From: UBA9647 sp049522195
GTDB lineage: Bacteria; Bacteroidota; Ignavibacteria; UBA10030
Direction of reading: 5' to 3'
DNA length: 64,000 bases
Assembly (NCBI GenBank): GCA_049522195.1
Contig: JBEKOB010000006.1
Span: forward strand, 12,814-76,813
Shown here: piece by piece, positions 1-8,473 of the stretch
Layout of the letters: the number at the start of each line of letters is the position of its first letter
How positions within the stretch are numbered: position 1 is the stretch's first letter
Translations under genes and position numbers: made by a program
The notes under the pieces: generated by a model
Told to the model about the DNA's origin: nothing
Database searches by the model: none
What the model saw: only the letters and a program-made list of their open reading frames with translations

Positions 1-1120
1 TGTTCAGCGTAACGTTGTCCGAAATGCGCCATTCGTGCAAAAGCTCATAATGGGGCTGACTGAAGTTTTCGATCTCTTCAGGGCGCTGGATGGGATTCTG
101 CCGCCTCCTCTGTGAGTCCGATGAGTAGGCATCTTCACGGGCGATGCCATAATATGCGAGGTGATCGGCCACTGGTCCGCCGTAGAAATTCAGCTGTGTC
201 GTCATTGACTCGTCATACCGGGTAGCACCCAGGAAATAGCTGGAAAAATCGGTCCAGGAATTCATCCGGTATCCATCGCTCAATATCCGCGACAGGCGTC
301 CATACAATTGATATTTCCCGCCAACGAGTCCTGAATTGACTGCAACGGAATACTTCCGCGTATTGTATGATCCATATCCAGAATAGACATCGATGCCGGG
401 AGTCTTCGAGTAACTCGACGTAATGAGGTTGACCGATCCACCGATGGCAGGGGGACCGTAGAACGCACTTCCAGCGCCCCGCTGTACCTGAATATCCTGA
501 AGGTTTGCAGCGAGGTCGGGAAAATCGAGCCAATAGACGTCGTGATCCTCAGGATCATTCTGCGGAATGCCATTGACCATCACAGAGATGCGGCGCTGAT
601 CGAAACCCCTAATGGTGAGGTAGTTGTAACCAATCCCATTGCCGCTTTCTGAATAGAAGGTCGTTGAGGGTAGCTCGGAGAGAAGTAAAGGAATATCCTG
701 CGTTGAATACCGTTCCGCGAGGTCACGGGAGGTTAACGTTGAAAAGGCCACCGGGTTGGAACGCTCCCGTGCGCGTGTTGCCGAAACCACGATGGTTTGC
801 CCGGGGAGCACCGTTTGCTCGAGCAGTGCATCAAGGGTTGTGGTCTCACCTGAACGAACCGTGACCTGCAGCGTCTGTGGTGTATACCCGATGAAGCTCA
901 CTCGTAGCAGATAGGACCCGGCGGGGATGTGAGCCAGTCGAAAGGAACCGTCCTTGCCCGCATTCACGCCTGAGCTTGTCCCCTGAAGCAGAATGTTAGC
1001 TGCCTCGAGCGGTCTCCGTGTTTCCGAATCACGCACAGTACCTTGAATTATTCCAGTCTCCTGCCCAAACGCACACACAACTGTCACGGCGAGTGCAGCG
1101 AGAATCATCCGGTATCGCAT
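1..1120 (-). CDS. TonB-dependent outer-membrane receptor, partial (probable thiamine-type uptake)
   Basis: The frame is open from the ATG at 1118-1120 to the window edge, giving about 373 codons, so the C-terminal barrel is missing. Residues 1-20 form a signal peptide ending around CAFGQ. Residues 22-105 look like a carboxypeptidase-regulatory-like beta-sandwich (IIQGTVRDSETRRPLEAANI). A TonB-box-like VVSATR follows, and then a plug domain with LTIRGFDQRRISVMVNGIP and GAGSAFYGPPAIGGSVNLIT. It would bind a substrate at the outer membrane and import it using TonB energy. The leader carries a TPP riboswitch plus terminator, so the substrate is probably thiamine or a precursor; that is inference from regulation, since barrel specificity cannot be read here. 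Confidence 0.93.
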   Translation of the reverse strand, partial: MRYRMILAALAVTVVCAFGQETGIIQGTVRDSETRRPLEAANILLQGTSSGVNAGKDGSFRLAHIPAGSYLLRVSFIGYTPQTLQVTVRSGETTTLDALLEQTVLPGQTIVVSATRARERSNPVAFSTLTSRDLAERYSTQDIPLLLSELPSTTFYSESGNGIGYNYLTIRGFDQRRISVMVNGIPQNDPEDHDVYWLDFPDLAANLQDIQVQRGAGSAFYGPPAIGGSVNLITSSYSKTPGIDVYSGYGSYNTRKYSVAVNSGLVGGKYQLYGRLSRILSDGYRMNSWTDFSSYFLGATRYDESMTTQLNFYGGPVADHLAYYGIAREDAYSSDSQRRRQNPIQRPEEIENFSQPHYELLHEWRISDNVTLN

Positions 1121-1134
1121 ACCATCCTCCGCAC

Positions 1135-1180
1135 AAAAAAAAGGCCATTTTCCATTCGAGAGCTACCATGGAAAACGGCC
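1135..1180 (-). terminator. Intrinsic terminator/attenuator of the TPP riboswitch
   Basis: On the minus strand a 13-bp stem (plus-strand arms 1143-1155 and 1168-1180) with a 12-nt loop is followed by eight T. It lies between the riboswitch and the receptor start codon. Its upstream arm (1170-1178) is perfectly complementary over nine bases to 1202-1210, which forms part of the 3' strand of riboswitch helix P1. Antiterminator and P1 therefore exclude each other, the expected arrangement for ligand-induced termination. Confidence 0.9.
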
Positions 1181-1196
1181 GCAGAAGAATAAACCT

Positions 1197-1302
1197 GTTT
1201 CCCGTTTTCCTTCGCTGGTATTACCCAGTTCAGGTTCGGAGGGTCTGCTCTCAGCGTCCTGCCCCGATGAGTCGAGACGGGATGCACCCCTAACGGAACG
1301 TA
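1197..1302 (-). promoter_or_regulatory. TPP (thiamine pyrophosphate) riboswitch
   Basis: Read on the minus strand, the conserved THI-box elements occur in order: AGGGGTGC, then CGCTGAGAGCAGACCC, then GAACCTGA, then CTGGGTAATACCAGCGAAGG. P1 can form between the CGTTCCGTT strand (about 1292-1300) and AACGGGAAAC (1197-1206). These are the hallmarks of the TPP aptamer. The leader precedes the TonB-dependent receptor, so high cellular TPP should switch the receptor off through the terminator at 1135-1180. Confidence 0.96.
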
Positions 1303-1473
1303 TCTTGTCGCTGTTGAAAAAGAACTACTTCAATATACACGCTCTGGGAGAACTTGTCAAGCATACTGAATTGATTCTGCGTGAACTCCTTGCCTGCTAC
1401 TCATTTTTTGTCTATTTTCATCAGCACGAACAAACGCGATCTGTTGTACCATCCCAGGCAGACTGTTCCTTCT

Positions 1474-2298
1474 ATGAATCTTTCAGTCGAGAACCTCCAA
1501 TTTCATTATCCCGGTGTTCCGGTTCTCCGCGATATCTCCTTCAACGTCCCGGCCGGAGATTTCCTCAGCCTGCTGGGTCCAAACGGCTCTGGAAAATCAA
1601 CGCTCCTTCGCCTTCTCGATCGGATCCTTCTTCCTCGGGCTGGATCGATCACGCTGGATGGTCGTGCTCTTTCCACGTACAGTCGTCGTGATCTTGCCAG
1701 AATAATAGCTTACGTCCCGCAGGACACGCTTTGGGTTTTCCCATATACAGTCCTCGAGGTCGTATTGATGGGCCGGTCACCGCACGTCGGCCGGTCGGGA
1801 TTCGAGAATCAGCAGGATCTGGACATTGCGTGGGAGATGATGCGGCTTACCGATATTGATCATCTTGCCGACAAGCTCATCACCGCCATATCCGGTGGCG
1901 AACGGCAACGGGTGTTGATTGCTCGTGCTCTGAGCCAGAAGCCGGAGATTCTTCTTCTCGATGAACCCAACGCTCATCTCGACATCAATCACCAGGTCGA
2001 GATCTTTCAGATTCTGCAGGAACAAAACGAAGAGCACCATCTCACCATCGTCTCTGTTTCACACGATCTAAATCTGGCTGCGGCGTTCAGCAAACGCGCC
2101 CTGCTTCTTGGTGAGCCCGGAACCGAGGGATCGACCATGTTCGCTATCGGTCTGCCCCGTGAGGTCCTCACCGAATCAACCATTGAACGGGTCTATAAGA
2201 CCCCTGTACTCGTCGATCAGCTTCCCTCTTCCTCGACGCTCCGGATTTCACTGCTTCCCGTGACTTCGCGAAGAGCATCCAGGCAAGGCAAAGGTTGA
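1474..2298 (+). CDS. ABC transporter ATP-binding protein, BtuD/FecE type (orphan)
   Basis: This is a 274-residue cytoplasmic ATPase of the iron-siderophore/haem/cobalamin importer class. Visible are Walker A GPNGSGKST (35-43), the Q-loop (VPQDT, Q83), a signature loop reading ISGGER (139-144), Walker B LLLDEP (160-165) and the H-loop SHD (H198). I chose the ATG at 1474 because homologous proteins begin at this point (MNLSVENLQFHY); a GTG at 1381 would add 31 residues of non-family sequence. No permease or binding-protein gene lies next to it: the next genes are nusB and an MFS protein. It is divergent from the TPP-regulated receptor, which hints at a shared role in vitamin or metal uptake, but the substrate is unknown. 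Confidence 0.9.
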   Translation: MNLSVENLQFHYPGVPVLRDISFNVPAGDFLSLLGPNGSGKSTLLRLLDRILLPRAGSITLDGRALSTYSRRDLARIIAYVPQDTLWVFPYTVLEVVLMGRSPHVGRSGFENQQDLDIAWEMMRLTDIDHLADKLITAISGGERQRVLIARALSQKPEILLLDEPNAHLDINHQVEIFQILQEQNEEHHLTIVSVSHDLNLAAAFSKRALLLGEPGTEGSTMFAIGLPREVLTESTIERVYKTPVLVDQLPSSSTLRISLLPVTSRRASRQGKG

Positions 2299-2354
2299 AG
2301 GTACTGCGAGAATACGCATAGCAGAGGAATTCTGTTTTCCGGATCGAGCCACCT

Positions 2355-2831
2355 ATGTCCACCCGTCGCCGACAGATACGAGAAAAAGTGCTGCAAGGAT
2401 TGTATGCATTCGAGCTTTCCCATGAGCCGGTCGAGCTGATCCTCGATACCATCGTGGGGGGACTGAAGAAGGAACCGGAAATCTTCGACCTCGCAAAGAC
2501 CCTTTTTCTCAAGGTGATCGAGACCAAAGACGAGATCGACATGCTCATTAAGAGCCGGGTGGCAAACTGGGAATTCGGCCGGCTTGCCGTCATCGACAAG
2601 ATCATACTCCGTATCAGCATCTGCGAACTCCTGTATTTTGACGACATTCCGCCCAAAGTTTCCATCAACGAAGCTATTGAAATCGCCCGGCGCTACAGTA
2701 CCGAAAAGAGCGACAAGTTCGTCAACGGGGTTCTTGATTCGATACTGGACGATCTGAAGAAGTCAGGCCGGATAAAGAAATCCGGACGCGGCCTCGTCGA
2801 ATCATCGACAAAGAAAAATCCTGCACAGTAG
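2355..2831 (+). CDS. nusB: Transcription antitermination factor NusB
   Basis: This 158-residue all-helical protein has the NusB pattern: an N-terminal RRxxRExxLQGLYAFE helix, and C-terminal motifs IDKIILRISICELLYFDDIPPKV with SINEAIEIARRYS and KFVNGVLDSI. NusB pairs with NusE (S10) on boxA RNA to allow antitermination in rRNA operons. Length is normal for the family, apart from a short basic tail after residue 140. It starts 56 bases after the ABC ATPase and is followed after 9 bases by the MFS gene, so the three are probably cotranscribed, although only NusB has a clear housekeeping role. Confidence 0.96.
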   Translation: MSTRRRQIREKVLQGLYAFELSHEPVELILDTIVGGLKKEPEIFDLAKTLFLKVIETKDEIDMLIKSRVANWEFGRLAVIDKIILRISICELLYFDDIPPKVSINEAIEIARRYSTEKSDKFVNGVLDSILDDLKKSGRIKKSGRGLVESSTKKNPAQ

Positions 2832-2840
2832 ACGCTCACG

Positions 2841-4130
2841 ATGTCCACACCTCCTGCTTCGGTCTCCGGACTGCAATCGCCTTTCTACTCCCGCGGTAAG
2901 ATTTTTGCGTGGACCCTCTTCGACTTCGCCAACACGGCGTATTCAGTCATCATTGTTACCGTCATTTTCTCGACTTACTTCACAAACATGGTCGCGGGGG
3001 GTCAGCAGTGGCTATGGGGTCTGACTGTCAGCATCTCCATGATCCTTGCAGCAGCGATTAGTCCTCCTCTCGGAGCAGCTGCCGACTACTCGCGCAACAA
3101 GAAGACTTTTCTTCTTCTCTTCACCATAACCAGCATTGTCTGCACTGCATTGATGTTCTATGTCCATACCGGCATGGTTCTCTTCGGCATGGTGCTTTTC
3201 GTGATCGCGAACATTGGTTTCGAGGGGGGAATCGTCTTCTACGACGCATTTCTCCCTAGCATTACCTCGCGCCGCTCGTACGGCCGGGTTTCGGGGTATG
3301 GATTCGCAATGGGCTACCTTGGTGCTCTTGCGGTCCTCTTCGTGGTCAACCTCATACTCCCCGATTCCCTTGATCCCAGCTACATTTTCTATGTTCGCTT
3401 GTCATTCGTAACAGCCGCGGCGTTCTTCCTTGTCTTTTCACTCCCCATGTTCCTCTGGGTGCCCGAACCGATGACCGAGACGAAGCAGCAAACCGCGATC
3501 ATTCGGAGCGGCTTTGAGCAAGCATCGCGCACGCTGCGAGCTCTCTTCGTCGAACGAAGACACCCTTCGCTGGCGCGTTTTCTCATTGCCTTCTTCATTT
3601 ATAACGATGCGATTCTTACAATCATCGCGTTTGCGGCAATCTTCGCGAAAAAAATGCTCCACATGAGTGATCGGGAGACGATAGTGTTCTTTGCAATCGT
3701 TCAGACAAGCGCGGTGGTTGGGTCGTTCCTCTTCGGTTTCGTCACGGATAAGATCGGTCCAAAGAAGACCATTACCATTACGCTGGTCATTTGGTTTGCG
3801 ATTACCGTGGGAGCGTATTTTGTTACAACGGTATCGACATTCTATATCGTGGCACTGGGTGCCGGAACGGCCATCGGTTCTTCCCAGTCGGCAAGCAGAA
3901 GCCTGATGGCGCTCTTGACTCCAAAAGAGCGCGAGGCTGAGTTCTTTGGATTTTATGACGGGCTCTGCGGCAAAGCATCCGCCGCGGTGGGACCCACTGT
4001 GTATGGCATCATTGCGGACCTCACAAACCAGCGGATCGCTGTTCTCTTCATTAGCCTCTTTTTCCTGGCCGGATTGGTTCTGCTCCAGGGAGTCTCGGAA
4101 CCGGAGCGAAAGGACACAAGGTCTGCCTAA
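2841..4130 (+). CDS. MFS transporter, UMF1/Atg22-like
   Basis: This is a 429-residue membrane protein with about twelve hydrophobic segments. The opening FAWTLFDFANTAYSVIIVTV and the segment FFGFYDGLCGKASAAVGP are typical of bacterial UMF1 proteins related to yeast Atg22 (a vacuolar amino-acid effluxer). The cytoplasmic loop around residues 205-240 separates the two six-helix halves. The substrate is unknown; amino-acid or small-metabolite efflux is the family expectation. It lies 9 bases after nusB and 16 bases before the downstream lipoprotein, so it belongs to the same probable transcript. Confidence 0.9.
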   Translation: MSTPPASVSGLQSPFYSRGKIFAWTLFDFANTAYSVIIVTVIFSTYFTNMVAGGQQWLWGLTVSISMILAAAISPPLGAAADYSRNKKTFLLLFTITSIVCTALMFYVHTGMVLFGMVLFVIANIGFEGGIVFYDAFLPSITSRRSYGRVSGYGFAMGYLGALAVLFVVNLILPDSLDPSYIFYVRLSFVTAAAFFLVFSLPMFLWVPEPMTETKQQTAIIRSGFEQASRTLRALFVERRHPSLARFLIAFFIYNDAILTIIAFAAIFAKKMLHMSDRETIVFFAIVQTSAVVGSFLFGFVTDKIGPKKTITITLVIWFAITVGAYFVTTVSTFYIVALGAGTAIGSSQSASRSLMALLTPKEREAEFFGFYDGLCGKASAAVGPTVYGIIADLTNQRIAVLFISLFFLAGLVLLQGVSEPERKDTRSA

Positions 4131-4146
4131 CATGGAGGAACACACC

Positions 4147-5085
4147 ATGAAATCAATCACCCTTGCTTTTCTTGGCTGCCTTGTACTTCTCATCGGGTGC
4201 TCCAAGGAAAAAAGTGAAACGAGCACGCGCGGCAATCTTCATGTGCTGATCGCCGAATCGACCCTGCCGGCGGCAATCGATGAGGTAAGAGAGTTTTTAG
4301 GCCTTCACTCCAGCGACGGCGCAAACATTGGCTACGAAGTCGTTTCTTCGGATCAGGCAATTCAACGCCTTGGCCAGGACTCGATCCGATTCGTGTTCAT
4401 GGCCAGGCCGATGACCGCTGCTGAACGGCAGCGCCTGCCTCAAACCGACGGATACGAATTGAGCGAAGTGCTCATTGCCTATGATGCAATTGCCGTTGTA
4501 GCAAACGACAAAAATCCCGTCGCCAAACTGACAACCACGGAGCTGACCAAGATACTTTCAGGAGAGATCAATCGATGGGAGCAGCTCTCAAAGGCAAATG
4601 CGATGAAAGGAAAAATCGAGCTCGTTCTCCAGAATTCCTCTGATGTCACCGCGTTTATCGCAGCCCGCTTGCTTCAAAGCCAGAACCTGCGCAAGGATGC
4701 TCGCTTCACAAACTCAAGCCTCGGGACACTCCAATCAATCGGCACACAGCCTCTCGCCGTTGGCCTCGTTGGAGTCACATGGGTAGACTCAGCCCATGCA
4801 GCGACGAAGGTTCTCGATATTGCTGAGAACCGGCAAACAACCGACACTACGTTTCGTGTTCCAACCGAGGCGTTTGGGAAATTCTTTTCCCCCCATCCGG
4901 CAAATGTCTACCGGTCGTACTACCCTTTGAAGCGTGCGATCTATGCGTATTGGTACGCACCCCTGGGAAGCCTTGCAAACGGATTCGGATTCTTTGTCTC
5001 ACATGCAGATGGCCAACGGCTCTTCCTGAAGAGAAACATCGTGCCGGGGACTCAGCCGATCAAACTGAGAGGGGTTATTGAATAA
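4147..5085 (+). CDS. PstS-like periplasmic substrate-binding lipoprotein
   Basis: This 312-residue protein has a lipoprotein signal peptide with lipobox LIGC (Cys18), so it should be membrane-anchored in the periplasm. The rest matches the phosphate-binding-type (PBP2/PstS-like) fold: an N-terminal lobe starting NLHVLIAEST, a middle section VVANDKNPVAKLTTTELTKILSGEINRW that is highly characteristic of PstS-type proteins, and a C-terminal segment ending in a FVSHADGQ helix. The start at 4147 is supported by GGAGG at 4134-4138; an upstream in-frame extension inside the MFS gene is not needed. There is no PstCAB nearby, so its cargo (phosphate or another anion) and partner are unknown. Confidence 0.88.
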   Translation: MKSITLAFLGCLVLLIGCSKEKSETSTRGNLHVLIAESTLPAAIDEVREFLGLHSSDGANIGYEVVSSDQAIQRLGQDSIRFVFMARPMTAAERQRLPQTDGYELSEVLIAYDAIAVVANDKNPVAKLTTTELTKILSGEINRWEQLSKANAMKGKIELVLQNSSDVTAFIAARLLQSQNLRKDARFTNSSLGTLQSIGTQPLAVGLVGVTWVDSAHAATKVLDIAENRQTTDTTFRVPTEAFGKFFSPHPANVYRSYYPLKRAIYAYWYAPLGSLANGFGFFVSHADGQRLFLKRNIVPGTQPIKLRGVIE

Positions 5086-5134
5086 ACGATGAGCTGAGGA
5101 AGGAAACGGGCGATTGGTGAATTGTCCGTTCGTA

Positions 5135-5170
5135 CAAAAAAAGTCCCGCAGAATCTGCGGGACTTTTTGT
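5135..5170. terminator. Bidirectional intrinsic terminator
   Basis: A perfect 11-bp inverted repeat (5141-5151 with 5155-5165) around a 3-nt loop is flanked by an A-run on the left and a T-run on the right. It lies between the convergent ends of the PstS-like gene (plus) and the large outer-membrane protein gene (minus) and can serve both. Confidence 0.95.
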
Positions 5171-5190
5171 TTTCGGAAGGTTAGGTGATC

Positions 5191-8100
5191 CTAGAATTCC
5201 GGACCGAGGGAGAAATACCAATTCGGTGTTGAGAACCCCGACCCATTGTAGGCCCACGCGACATCGATCCGGAGCGGGAATCCGAAGAAGAAGAATCTGG
5301 CGCCAAATCCGGTTCCGACAAGAAGATCCTTCCTTTGAACACCATCTGGGGTCGATTGAAATGCCTGCCAGGTTTTTGTATTGCTCCACGCCGATCCGAC
5401 GTCGATGAAGGCCGCACCGAGCATGTTCTGGAAGCCGATCGGAAGTGCTCCAAGGATCAAGTAGCGGACGAGCGGGAACCGAAACTCAATATTAGCCACG
5501 CCGAAACGGGTCCCGTTCAGCGCATTGTAATCGTATCCTCGCACGGGAAGAACCGGCGTCAGGAATGCGTAGTCCTCGACATTCACGATCGGAATCTGCC
5601 CCCCCTGATCGAACCGACGGTTGATCCACCCTTCCGTCCCGCCGATAAAGAACTGCTGTCGATCCCTGCCGTAACTCGCCCCGCCTGCCACTCTATAGAC
5701 AAATATGAGCTCGCGGGCCAGCTTGTTGTAGCTCCGGTAGTCAAATGTGAAGGTCTGGAGATCCAGCGCCTGATCACTGATCTTCGCGCTTCCATATACT
5801 GTGGCGTGGAATCGAGACCCATTATTAGGAGCGAACCATCCCCCCTGCCAGAGCGAGTTATCATTGACATACGTCAACGAGGGCAAAATGAACGAGCGGG
5901 TCTGCGAAGGTTCTGTTGGGTCGTCAAGGTTGTCCCGAGAGAGGTTCAGCCAGTTGACTGACAGATCGAGTCTGTTGAAGCGATCGATTGGATAGGATGC
6001 GATCCCGCCAATCGCCCACGAGCGGAATCGGTACAGAAACACGTTCCCATACTGGTCATCCAGATAGAGAAACCGGGCTGTATGGAACCCCTGGAATCCA
6101 TAATCGATGCGATTCGGCAGGTAGAGATACGTCAAACCGTAATCGCTGTTTTTGAGATCGAGCATCAGGTTTGTCTCGAGGACGATCTGATGATCACCCA
6201 GCATATCGCTGAAAGCGAATATGGTTTCGCCCTCGATTCCGTAGAACGTGCTGTACCCTGCAGTTCCGTAGACAAGGTCCGGTGTGAAATTGAGCTTATA
6301 TTTCCGTGGGACGTAGTTACCCTCCGCATCCCTGTTGTTGGCGATGTCAAACCGGGGAGTCGCCTTCGCCGTCACGATCGTATCATGCATGTTCTCGGGA
6401 GAGAATACATAGTTCTTCAAATCTGCCTTCGAGGGTGCCTGGTATTTCGTCGGTTGTTCGGCCGATGTGTCCTTGACGATGACGATGTTGTCGCGTATCG
6501 CAACGGTGTCTTTTGACGTGGAAGCAGTGAACACCTCGTGCGGTTTCTCTGCGCGGGGAAGCTCAAACTTCCGTTTGATGAATTCCGTAGGTTCAAGCTG
6601 CGCGACGCTGAGTTTCCGTTCGAATGGAGAGCGCATCAGGAACACATCGAAACCGGCCTGGTGCAGCGACGCAAAGACAAGCTTTGAACCGTCGCGTGAC
6701 AGCGTCAACTGATAGATACCTGAGAGCGAGTTTGTAATCGGTCGATCTGTTCCCGTCTCAAGATTTCTCTCATAGACGTTGTTGATACCGTTCCGGTCCG
6801 AGATATAGAGCATCTTCTTTCCGTCGGGAGAAATGACCGGCGACGTCTCATTGGAATTCGGCAGGTCCGTGATTCGTCGCATGACGTGAGTCTGGATATC
6901 GACAGCATAGATATCAAGCTGGCTGAAGTCAATCTGCGACATTTTGAGTCCGGGCACCAGCTTTCCCGGTGAAATGAAATCCCGCCGGTCGGATGCGAAA
7001 TACACCGTCTTCCCATCGGGAGAAAATGTCGGATCCAGATCGGTAAATACGTCATCTGTGATGTTTGTCAGTTTCTTCGAGTCAGGCTCATACACATAGA
7101 TATCAGAATGAGGGCCCTTGAGTCCTTCGAAGGCAAGCATCTTGCCGTCAGCAGACCATGTCACAGAGAAGATACCATCGAGCCTGAGGTCTATCTTCTC
7201 TCTGCTGCCAGAGTTCACATCGACAATCGAGATTGCGTCCGATTCCCCTGCCTTGACTCCGAAGGCGATCTTTTTTCCGTCGGGAGACCAGGCTATTCCC
7301 GGGGTCAACAAGTGGAGCTCCTCGAAATCGTTCGTCCGCTGGCCGCTGACCACTTTGTCGAGTATCTGACCGTCGATGGCCGATATCAGGTACACATCGA
7401 AATAGTCGTTCCGGTCGGAGATGAACGCGATCCTGTCTCCCTGAGGCGAAATGGCGGGACTCGTGTTGTAGAAGTTACCGTCTTTGGTATGGTCGGTGAG
7501 GCGACGGGCAAAATCTGCCGGCTCCTCGCGCTTCGCAATATCGGGCCAGTAGATGACCTTTTGTTCCTTCTGCCATCGCTCAGAGAGCTCCTTGAGAGTC
7601 AACCCAATCGTGCTCTTGAGCCCCCCTTCAACGCTCCGCGTGCTTCTCATGCGGTTCATAATTTCGCTGATCTTCTGTTCGCCATACTTGTTCGCGATGT
7701 AGTACCATACGGACTGGCCGCCGCGGTACGCGAAATATCCGCTCAGATACTCGATGGGGGGCAAATAGTTCTGTATCGTTGCATCCCGGATGAACATGTC
7801 GGAGTTGGTCTCCCACTTCATTGACGCATATTCCGCAAATCCTTCATTCATCCAGAGCGGGAGCATAAAGGGTGACCGGCTCGCAACGATGGACTGAATC
7901 GATCCACCGTAAAACATGTCATTGAGCACGGCATGGACAAGTTCGTGGTGAATCACATGCCTGAACTGGCTGTAGTTTCCTTCAAACGGAACAACGACAC
8001 GGTTTTTAAAAAGCTCCGTGACTCCGCCGATCCCCTCTTCCAGGTATTCTTCGATAACATTCGTCTGCTGGAATTCGTTATGCGAGTTATAAATGACGAT

Positions 8101-8352
8101 CGGAATTCGGTTGTTGATGTCATACCGAAGGATTTTCCGGATGGACTCGTAAGCGTCCTCCGCTGCGTCCGCGGTGAACTCGGCGAGCTCATATCCATTC
8201 TGGGAATAATAGATGTCGAAATGATTCGTCTGAATGTATTCCCATTCGAAATCCTTGTACTGCACCTTGTTCTTGCCGTACACGGAATTCTGGCTCAATG
8301 CCAAGCTCGATGCCATCAGCATCAGTGCGCCGACAACCGCGATCCTTTTCAT
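5191..8352 (-). CDS. Giant outer-membrane protein: HExxH peptidase-MA-like domain, PD40 propeller, C-terminal beta-barrel
   Basis: The start at 8352 (MKRIAVVGALMLMASS) gives 1053 residues with a signal peptide; the frame runs further upstream but without family sense. Residues 30-300 form a gluzincin-like peptidase domain with HHELVHAV (zinc ligands H136 and H140, catalytic E137) and NEGFAEY (third ligand about E170). Residues 310-650 hold repeated TolB/PD40 propeller motifs such as SPDGKKIAFG and SPDGKTVYFASDR. Residues 720-1053 are beta-rich with aromatic strand ends, resemble the Omp85/surface-antigen barrel, and end in a C-terminal Phe, the usual BAM signal. It is transcribed after tamB and rnr. 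A role in envelope assembly or surface proteolysis is plausible but unproven. Confidence 0.88.
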   Translation of the reverse strand: MKRIAVVGALMLMASSLALSQNSVYGKNKVQYKDFEWEYIQTNHFDIYYSQNGYELAEFTADAAEDAYESIRKILRYDINNRIPIVIYNSHNEFQQTNVIEEYLEEGIGGVTELFKNRVVVPFEGNYSQFRHVIHHELVHAVLNDMFYGGSIQSIVASRSPFMLPLWMNEGFAEYASMKWETNSDMFIRDATIQNYLPPIEYLSGYFAYRGGQSVWYYIANKYGEQKISEIMNRMRSTRSVEGGLKSTIGLTLKELSERWQKEQKVIYWPDIAKREEPADFARRLTDHTKDGNFYNTSPAISPQGDRIAFISDRNDYFDVYLISAIDGQILDKVVSGQRTNDFEELHLLTPGIAWSPDGKKIAFGVKAGESDAISIVDVNSGSREKIDLRLDGIFSVTWSADGKMLAFEGLKGPHSDIYVYEPDSKKLTNITDDVFTDLDPTFSPDGKTVYFASDRRDFISPGKLVPGLKMSQIDFSQLDIYAVDIQTHVMRRITDLPNSNETSPVISPDGKKMLYISDRNGINNVYERNLETGTDRPITNSLSGIYQLTLSRDGSKLVFASLHQAGFDVFLMRSPFERKLSVAQLEPTEFIKRKFELPRAEKPHEVFTASTSKDTVAIRDNIVIVKDTSAEQPTKYQAPSKADLKNYVFSPENMHDTIVTAKATPRFDIANNRDAEGNYVPRKYKLNFTPDLVYGTAGYSTFYGIEGETIFAFSDMLGDHQIVLETNLMLDLKNSDYGLTYLYLPNRIDYGFQGFHTARFLYLDDQYGNVFLYRFRSWAIGGIASYPIDRFNRLDLSVNWLNLSRDNLDDPTEPSQTRSFILPSLTYVNDNSLWQGGWFAPNNGSRFHATVYGSAKISDQALDLQTFTFDYRSYNKLARELIFVYRVAGGASYGRDRQQFFIGGTEGWINRRFDQGGQIPIVNVEDYAFLTPVLPVRGYDYNALNGTRFGVANIEFRFPLVRYLILGALPIGFQNMLGAAFIDVGSAWSNTKTWQAFQSTPDGVQRKDLLVGTGFGARFFFFGFPLRIDVAWAYNGSGFSTPNWYFSLGPEF

Positions 8353-8473
8353 ACATGCTCCCACTGCAATAAACAGGTCTCTCTGATTAATTTGATTGTA
8401 GACAAATTCACCACGAAACACAATTCTCCCTACTTTTCTTGAACAAAATCATCCACCACATCGGTTCCTGCCC

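Noticed and set aside
1197..1302. Cobalamin riboswitch, suggested by the TonB receptor and a BtuD-like ATPase
   Set aside because: The conserved elements are those of the TPP aptamer (CTGAGA, ACCC, GAACCTGA, CCAGCGAAGG); no B12-box is present.
7108..7824. Long antisense open frames (also 12,940-13,716, 16,049-16,966 and 51,451-52,602)
   Set aside because: They lie opposite well-supported genes, have no family motifs, and have arginine/histidine-rich composition typical of shadow frames.
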